A stretch of DNA of 64,000 nt, taken from Nocardioides sp. GY 10127. Lineage in GTDB: Bacteria > Actinomycetota > Actinomycetes > Propionibacteriales > Nocardioidaceae. How positions within the stretch are numbered: the first letter of the stretch is position 1; the number at the start of each line of letters is the position of its first letter. A program made the translations under genes and the position numbers. This document shows positions 59,239 through 64,000 of this stretch, in pieces. The notes under the pieces were generated by a model. It was not told where the DNA came from. It made no database searches and saw only the letters and a list, made by a program, of their open reading frames with translations. Location: assembly GCF_004919085.1 (NCBI RefSeq), contig NZ_STGL01000008.1, positions 310,001 through 374,000 on the forward strand. Direction: 5' to 3'.

Positions 59239-60438
59239 TCAGAAGGCGCCGACGCCGTTCGGGGTGCCGAGGCCCGTCGGACCGTCCCACCCGGCGCGAG
59301 CCGTGCAGAGCTGGGCCGGCGAGCAGGTGCCGTTGCTGCCCGAGGTGACGTCGTTGAGCAGCTCGGGGTGGGCGTAGGGCTTGGCGTTGGCGTAGCCCGA
59401 GGTGTTGCCGGAGAGGGCGTAGACCGAGGCGATGATCGGCGCGGACTCGCTGGTGCCCCCGAACTGGCCCCACGTCGAGGCGCTGCGCGAGGACGGGTAG
59501 TAGACGGCCAGGCCGCCCTCGCTCGGGTCGGCCGCGGCGGACACGTCCGCCATGGCGCGGCCGGAGCAGCCGGTGTTGAAGGAGGCAGCCGCCGCGAGGG
59601 CGACGTTCTGGGAGCAGCCGGAGCCGGCGCCGTCCCAGACGGACTCCGTCCAGCCGCGCGCGGTGCTCGAGGCGGGCACCAGCGAGGTGCCGCCGACGGC
59701 GGTCACGTAGGAGGAGGACGCCGGGTAGCTGCCGCCCTGGTAGCCGTTGTCGCCGGTGGACGCCGTGACCGCGATGCCCGGGTGGTTGTAGTAGGCGCCG
59801 TAGGTGGAGTCCGGGGCGTCAGAGCCGCCGTAGGAGTTGGAGATCGCGACGACGCCGGGCTGCTTGGCCGCGGTCTGCACGGCGGTGCCGAGGTTGGCGA
59901 ACGTCGGGCTCTTGGCCTGGACGACGAGGATCTTGCAGTCGGGGCAGGCCGCCGAGACGGCGTCCACGTCGAGGGCCTGCTCCTGGGCCCAGCCGACGTC
60001 CATGCGCGGCAGGCTGGTGCCGCCGTTCTGGTCCATGATCGTGAGGCAGCCGTTGGCCGTGGTGCAGGCCGGGAGCCCGAACTGGGCGCGGTAGGTGGCC
60101 AGGTCCTTCTCGAGGTTGGTGTAGCCGTAGGCGTCGACGATCGCGACGGTGCGACCGCCGGAGGACAGCCCGGTCAGCCCGTAGGCGTCCTGTAGGCCGC
60201 TGGGGGTGAGGCCGGTGGAGGGCGGGGCGGTGGCCTTCGGCGCGTTGCCGGCCGCGTCGACCAGCTTCTCGGCGAAGCACGTGGCCTCGCCGGCGGAGGC
60301 CTTCGAGGCGCAGACCCGCTGGCTGTGCAGCTGCCCCGTGGGGGAGGGTGCCGCCGAGGCCTGCGGGACGAGCCCGACGAGACCCGCCACGACGAGGGAC
60401 GCCGCCGCGAGGGCGGCTGAGGACACACTTCTTCTCAC
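59239..60438 (-). CDS. Secreted S53-family (sedolisin-like) serine-carboxyl peptidase
   Basis: 399 residues with a Sec signal peptide (SAALAAASLVVAGLVGLVPQ, cut near ASA-APS). The mature enzyme holds RTVAIVDAYGYTNLEKDLAT, the catalytic Glu/Asp helix GWAQEQALDVDAVSAACPDC, VVAISNSYGGSDAPDSTYGA, the oxyanion Asp in VTASTGDNGYQGGSYPASSS and catalytic Ser in FGGTSESAPIIASVYALSGN. The C-terminal calcium site region reads VTSGSNGTCS. The large N-terminal prodomain of kumamolisins is absent, as in the short actinobacterial type. Start: GTG after AGGAG. Confidence 0.87.
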   Translation of the reverse strand: MRRSVSSAALAAASLVVAGLVGLVPQASAAPSPTGQLHSQRVCASKASAGEATCFAEKLVDAAGNAPKATAPPSTGLTPSGLQDAYGLTGLSSGGRTVAIVDAYGYTNLEKDLATYRAQFGLPACTTANGCLTIMDQNGGTSLPRMDVGWAQEQALDVDAVSAACPDCKILVVQAKSPTFANLGTAVQTAAKQPGVVAISNSYGGSDAPDSTYGAYYNHPGIAVTASTGDNGYQGGSYPASSSYVTAVGGTSLVPASSTARGWTESVWDGAGSGCSQNVALAAAASFNTGCSGRAMADVSAAADPSEGGLAVYYPSSRSASTWGQFGGTSESAPIIASVYALSGNTSGYANAKPYAHPELLNDVTSGSNGTCSPAQLCTARAGWDGPTGLGTPNGVGAF

Positions 60439-60609
60439 TGTTGTCGCTCCTGGAGATTCACGGCCCGAGATGCTCGGAACCCAGTTGACAGTGGCAAGTG
60501 TCTAGTCCTCGTGGGACGGGTGCGTCCAGTGCGTCCGGGTAAAACCTGTGAGTCCGCTACGGGACGCTCTCCGGCTGTGCGCCGCGTGCGCCGGATCATC
60601 TGCGGCGCG

Positions 60610-60734
60610 GGTGGTGACTGAGCAACCGACTGCCGCACCACACCGGTTGCCCACACACCGCCAGTCAGCCCCGCCACCACCAGCGGTGCCCCAGCAACCG
60701 ACTGCCGCACCCCACCGGTTGCTCCGACACCGCC
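60610..60734. repeat. Pair of 53-bp family 2 elements
   Basis: Copies at 60610-60662 and 60682-60734 between the S53 peptidase start and the hydrolase stop. Both keep the 53-base length and the inner GCAACC/GGTTGC arms; outer ends are partly diverged (GGTGGTGACT and AGCGGTGCCC). The rest of the 340-base gap shows no gene. Confidence 0.8.
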
Positions 60735-60778
60735 CACCAGCCAGCCCCAGCCGGCCGCGGCCCAGCCGCGGGAGCACC

Positions 60779-61576
60779 TCAGCCCAGCAACGACTCCGCG
60801 ACCTCCCGCGGCCGCTCCAGGACGGTGAGGTGCCCGGTCGCGGGCAGGACGGTGACGCGCGTGGGCGCGCCGGAGGGCCGCAGGGCGGCGATCTGCTCGG
60901 CGCGCGCGGGCGGGGTGTCCCGGTCCTCGGCGCCGAACAGCAGGTGGACCTCCCGCGGGAACGCGGCGACCACGTCGGCGGTGTCGTGCCGGGCGGCGAT
61001 CGCGCGGGCGATCCAGGCGACGCCGGCCGGGTCGGCGGCGGCCACCAGTCCCGCGACCAGGTCGACGAGGTCCGGCTGCTCGCGGTGGGCGGTCGGGCCC
61101 AGCGCGGCCTCCGGGACGTCCGCGAGCGAGGCGGTCGAGCCGTCGCGCTCCACCGTCCGGGCGGTCTCGCGGCGGACGTCCGGCTCGTCCGGCTCGATCC
61201 GCCACGGTGTGGTGGAGGCGAGGACGAGCCCGGCGACCCTGTCAGGCCGCGTGCGGGTGACCTCCAGGGCCGCGTAGCCGCCGGTCGAGATGCCGAGCAC
61301 GTGGGCCGCCTCGACCTCGTGGGCGTCGAGCACCGCGGCCACGGCATCCCCCACGACGTCCATGGTGGGCTCCTCGGAGGGAACGGGGCTCGCGCCCAGA
61401 CCGGGGAGGTCCGCGAGGAGCACGCGCCGCCCGCACCCCAGCAGCGCCGGCACCAGGCGCGAGAAGATCGCCGAGCCGAGCGGGAACGCGTGCAGCAGCA
61501 GCCAGGGCTCGTCGGGCGCGAGGAGCACCCGCGGGTCCGGGGACAGCGCGGTGCTCCACAGTCGGGGCGTGCTCAC
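60779..61576 (-). CDS. Alpha/beta-fold hydrolase
   Basis: 265 residues. WLLLHAFPLGSAIFSRLVPA (oxyanion HxFPLG), VLLADLPGLGASPVP, nucleophile elbow HVLGISTGGYAALEVTRTRP (GxSxG), Asp in LLFGAEDRDTPPARAEQIAA and His in VLPATGHLTVLERP. Complete catalytic triad. Resembles 3-oxoadipate enol-lactonase-like esterases; no aromatic-degradation genes nearby. GTG start. Confidence 0.87.
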   Translation of the reverse strand: MSTPRLWSTALSPDPRVLLAPDEPWLLLHAFPLGSAIFSRLVPALLGCGRRVLLADLPGLGASPVPSEEPTMDVVGDAVAAVLDAHEVEAAHVLGISTGGYAALEVTRTRPDRVAGLVLASTTPWRIEPDEPDVRRETARTVERDGSTASLADVPEAALGPTAHREQPDLVDLVAGLVAAADPAGVAWIARAIAARHDTADVVAAFPREVHLLFGAEDRDTPPARAEQIAALRPSGAPTRVTVLPATGHLTVLERPREVAESLLG

Positions 61577-61643
61577 ACCCCCAGGCTGACCCGCCGGGGG
61601 CAGCGCGAGCAGGTCCCTGCGGGTGGGGCGAGGAGCTACCGGC

Positions 61644-62867
61644 TCAGCCGCGCTCGCGGGACAGCGCCCACGCGGTGGTGGCGGCCAGCGCCCCCACGAC
61701 CGTCAGGCAGGCCACCGCCGTCGCGACGCCCGGCCAGCCGCCGCCGTGCCAGGCGAAGCCGAGGGCCGCGCCGAAGATGCTCGACCCCGCGTAGTACGTC
61801 ATCACGTAGGACGCCGAGGCGCGACCCGGCGCGGAGGGCAGCAGCTGCGGCGCCCAGCCGCTGGCGGTGGCGTGCGCGGCGAAGAAGCCGGCGGTGAACA
61901 CCACGAGGCCGAGGATCACCAGCGCCAGGCTGCCCGAGAGCGTGATCGCCAGCCCGACCAGCATCACCGCGGTCCCCGCCAGGAGGACGGGCAGCCGGCC
62001 GACGCGGTCGGCGAGGCGTCCGGCGGTGGCCGAGGTGACCGTGCCCGCCAGGTAGGCGAGGAAGGCGAGGCCGGCGAGGGCCGGGGTGAGGTCGAACGGC
62101 GCGGAGGTGAGCCGGTAGGTCAGGTAGTTGTAGACCGCGACGAAGCCGCCCATGAGCGCGAACGGGACGACCACGAGCACGACGAGGGCGAGGACCTTGT
62201 CGCGGCCCGCCCCGGCGGCCCCGCGGGAGGCGTCGGTGAACAGCACCGGCTGCGGCAGCAGGGCCCAGAACAGCACCATGGCGACGACGCAGAAGACGGT
62301 GAGGGTGAGCAGGCCGCCCCGCCAGCCGGCCAGGTCGGCCGCGATCGAGGTGAGGACACGTCCGCTGACCCCACCGATGGTGTTGCCGGCGACGTAGAGC
62401 CCCATCGAGGCGCCCAGCCCGGCCGGGTGGACCTCGGTGCCGACGTGCCCCATCGCCGTGCCGAGCACCCCGCCGAGCGCCGCGCCCAGGACCAGCCGGG
62501 CGATCACGAGCACCTCGAAGGTGGGCGCGACGACGCAGGCCAGCGACGCGAGCGCGGCCACGACGAGCGCCACCCGGATCACCCGGACCCGGCCCGCCCG
62601 CTCGGCCAGCGCCGCCGCGGGCGCGGTGCACAGCGCCAGGGCGCCGGTGGTGACGGAGACGGTGAGCGCCGCGCGGGTCGCGTCCACCCCGAAGGTCGAC
62701 GTCAGCTGCGGCAGCAGCGGCTGCGTGCCGTACATGAGCCCGAACGCCGCCAGCCCGGCGAAGAACATCGCCACATTGAGCCGGCGGTACCCGGCGCTCC
62801 CCGGCCGGTGCCGCGGGTCGCCGTCGGCGGGGCCGACCTCGACGTCGGCAGCGGACAGGACACTCAC
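61644..62867 (-). CDS. MFS transporter (12-TM, YnfM/CynX-like)
   Basis: 407 residues, 12 hydrophobic segments. The first is LNVAMFFAGLAAFGLMYGTQ followed by PLLPQLTSTFGVDATRAALT, the signature of the YnfM-like subfamily; AAALAERAGRVRVIRVALVV is motif A and VAGNTIGGVSGRVLTSIAAD the motif C equivalent. Substrate unknown, likely efflux. GTG start giving MSVLSAADVEVG. Divergent from the DHFR-like gene with a family 3 hairpin in between. Confidence 0.87.
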   Translation of the reverse strand: MSVLSAADVEVGPADGDPRHRPGSAGYRRLNVAMFFAGLAAFGLMYGTQPLLPQLTSTFGVDATRAALTVSVTTGALALCTAPAAALAERAGRVRVIRVALVVAALASLACVVAPTFEVLVIARLVLGAALGGVLGTAMGHVGTEVHPAGLGASMGLYVAGNTIGGVSGRVLTSIAADLAGWRGGLLTLTVFCVVAMVLFWALLPQPVLFTDASRGAAGAGRDKVLALVVLVVVPFALMGGFVAVYNYLTYRLTSAPFDLTPALAGLAFLAYLAGTVTSATAGRLADRVGRLPVLLAGTAVMLVGLAITLSGSLALVILGLVVFTAGFFAAHATASGWAPQLLPSAPGRASASYVMTYYAGSSIFGAALGFAWHGGGWPGVATAVACLTVVGALAATTAWALSRERG

Positions 62868-62950
62868 TCGGTCAAGGGTGCGTGAACGGCCCGCACCAGA
62901 CCAGGAACTGTGAGATGTCGGACGCGCGCGACGTCCTGATGCTCGCGATG

Positions 62951-63005
62951 GTCCCTGACGAACGGACCGCTACGCGGCCCGAAAGACGGTCCGTTCGTCA
63001 GGGAC
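62951..63005. repeat. 55-bp hairpin element (family 3), copy 2
   Basis: GTCCCTGACGAACGGACC and GGTCCGTTCGTCAGGGAC arms around a 19-base loop unrelated to copy 1. Relative to copy 1, position 10 is G not C and its partner is C not G, so the pair is preserved. Confidence 0.9.
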
Positions 63006-63108
63006 TGTCACCCCGGCCGGCCGCACTGGGTCCAGCGGCGGCGATGAGTCAGGCTGTCCCCGCCGGTCGGTACCCCCGACCGTCCACCCACCACCCCAGG
63101 AGACCACC

Positions 63109-63678
63109 GTGCGGACCCTCGTCGTCACCGAGATGCTCACCCTCGACGGCATCGTCGACTCCCCCGGCAACGGGGACCACCCGCACGCCGGCTGGACCTT
63201 CAAGGACGTCGCGTTCGACCCCGCCGCCTACGCGATCAAGGGCCGCGAGCAGCTCGAGGCGGGCGCCATGCTGCTCGGCCGGGTCTCCTACACCGAGTTC
63301 GCGCCGGTGTGGCCGTCGATGACCGAGGAGTTCCCGCAGTACAACGCGATGCCGAAGTACGTCGTGTCCACGACCCTGGCCGAGGACGAGCTCGTCGACG
63401 GCTGGGGCGAGACGCACCTCCTGCGCTCGCTCGACGAGGTCGCGGCGCTCAAGGAGGAGACCGACGGCGGCCCGCTGATCGTCCACGGCTCGGCGACGCT
63501 GGCGCAGGGCCTGGCCGCGGCCGGGCTGGTCGACCGCTACCACCTGCTGACGTTCCCGCTGCTCCTCGGCTCCGGCAAGCGACTCTTCGCCGACTCCCCC
63601 AAGACCGGCCTCAAGGTGGTCGAGCACGAGGCCTACGCCAACGGCGTCACCATGCAGGTCCTGGACGTCGTGCGCTGA
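63109..63678 (+). CDS. Dihydrofolate reductase-family (RibD_C) protein
   Basis: 189 residues: TLVVTEMLTLDGIVDSPGNG, AGAMLLGRVSYTEFAPVWPS, PKYVVSTTLAEDELVDGWGE, GGPLIVHGSATLAQGLAAAG and LTFPLLLGSGKRLFADSP. This is the stand-alone RibD-C/YwjB-like family, NADPH-binding, with unknown substrates; not the essential folA. GTG start. Confidence 0.88.
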   Translation: MRTLVVTEMLTLDGIVDSPGNGDHPHAGWTFKDVAFDPAAYAIKGREQLEAGAMLLGRVSYTEFAPVWPSMTEEFPQYNAMPKYVVSTTLAEDELVDGWGETHLLRSLDEVAALKEETDGGPLIVHGSATLAQGLAAAGLVDRYHLLTFPLLLGSGKRLFADSPKTGLKVVEHEAYANGVTMQVLDVVR

Positions 63679-63700
63679 CCCCGGCAAGCAAGCGCCCCGC

Positions 63701-64000
63701 TCAGCCCGCCTGCTCCCGCGGCAGCGGGAGCGGCGCGACCCCGCCCAGCCCCCGGCGGTAGCGCACGTGGGCGGCGAACGCGTCGAGCACGTCGTAGAGG
63801 GCGCGCCGGGCGGGCCAGGTGACCGGGCCGTCCCGGTGCCCCCACGACTCCCCGAACGAGACCCACACGGGCACCCAGGCGCGGGCGCAGTCCCACCGGC
63901 CCTGCTGGGACTCCACCAGCCGGCGGCGGATCTGGAACGCCTGGCGCGGCCCGTCCACGCAGATGGGGGCCGTGGCGACCGGCCAGACCCACAGGTCGTG
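63701..64000 (-). CDS. Unknown protein, 5' end beyond window
   Basis: Open frame running off the right edge; the visible C-terminal 99 residues include HDLWVWPVATAPICVDGPRQ, RRRLVESQQGRWDCARAWVP and TWPARRALYDVLDAFAAHVR. No motif I can name. A GTG at 63958 could be an internal start but the frame is open upstream. Confidence 0.55.
   Translation of the reverse strand, partial: HDLWVWPVATAPICVDGPRQAFQIRRRLVESQQGRWDCARAWVPVWVSFGESWGHRDGPVTWPARRALYDVLDAFAAHVRYRRGLGGVAPLPLPREQAG

Overview
The window is very GC-rich and carries the gene families and local order of a high-GC Actinomycetota bacterium. Markers are rex-hemA-hemC, a BldN-type sigma factor with its RsbN-type partner, a 33-residue bS22 ribosomal protein, radA-disA, and many leaderless promoters (TANNNT six or seven bases before a start codon). 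The order from hemC to proC resembles the Streptomyces rex/bldN/trpRS1 neighbourhood, but the intergenic repeats and several accessory genes do not point to a genus I can name.

Regions. 1-5.8 kb: haem synthesis under Rex, a glutaredoxin-like protein, an acyl-CoA ligase and a HAD phosphatase. 6-11.2 kb: bldN-rsbN, an acyltransferase-epimerase pair, bS22 and a BldC-like DNA-binding protein. 11.4-15.8 kb: acuC, trpS behind a Trp-codon leader peptide with attenuator-like hairpins, then proC and proline dehydrogenase. 15.9-20.2 kb: an ABC exporter, a TIM-barrel isomerase, a Ppx/GppA phosphatase and a dense repeat array. 20.2-26.6 kb: a Cys-rich unknown, a VOC protein, a methyltransferase, a LacI regulator, radA and disA. 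26.8-37 kb: oxidoreductase, exporter and fatty-acid beta-oxidation genes next to TetR regulators, with visible palindromic operators. 37-43.7 kb: an exonuclease-BRCT-Lsr2 fusion, type II NADH dehydrogenase, an RsbW-like protein, paired fluoride channels and a small metallopeptidase. 43.8-45.9 kb: tRNA-Asp, then a 1.8-kb insertion in tRNA-Glu flanked by a 50-bp duplication of the tRNA 3' half; it holds a toxin-antitoxin pair and a frameshifted BAAT-family hydrolase. 46-54 kb: LacI, tRNA-Phe, butanediol-type dehydrogenase, SRPBCC/ArsR pair, SDR, and an XRE-cupin regulator divergent from a thioredoxin-reductase-like/methyltransferase fusion with a Gly-His tail. 54-64 kb: DUF4190 proteins, a phosphodiesterase-MBL-DedA operon, an S53 peptidase, hydrolase, MFS, a DHFR-like protein and a partial gene.

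The most unusual content is non-coding. Three families of fixed-length inverted-repeat elements (48, 53 and 55 bp) lie between genes. The first two are fused into a 123-bp unit repeated in tandem, and two families show paired base changes that keep the hairpin. The other strong signals are the tRNA-Glu mini-island, the trpS attenuator and the oxidoreductase-methyltransferase fusion. All calls come from reading sequence and translations by eye; no database search was run.
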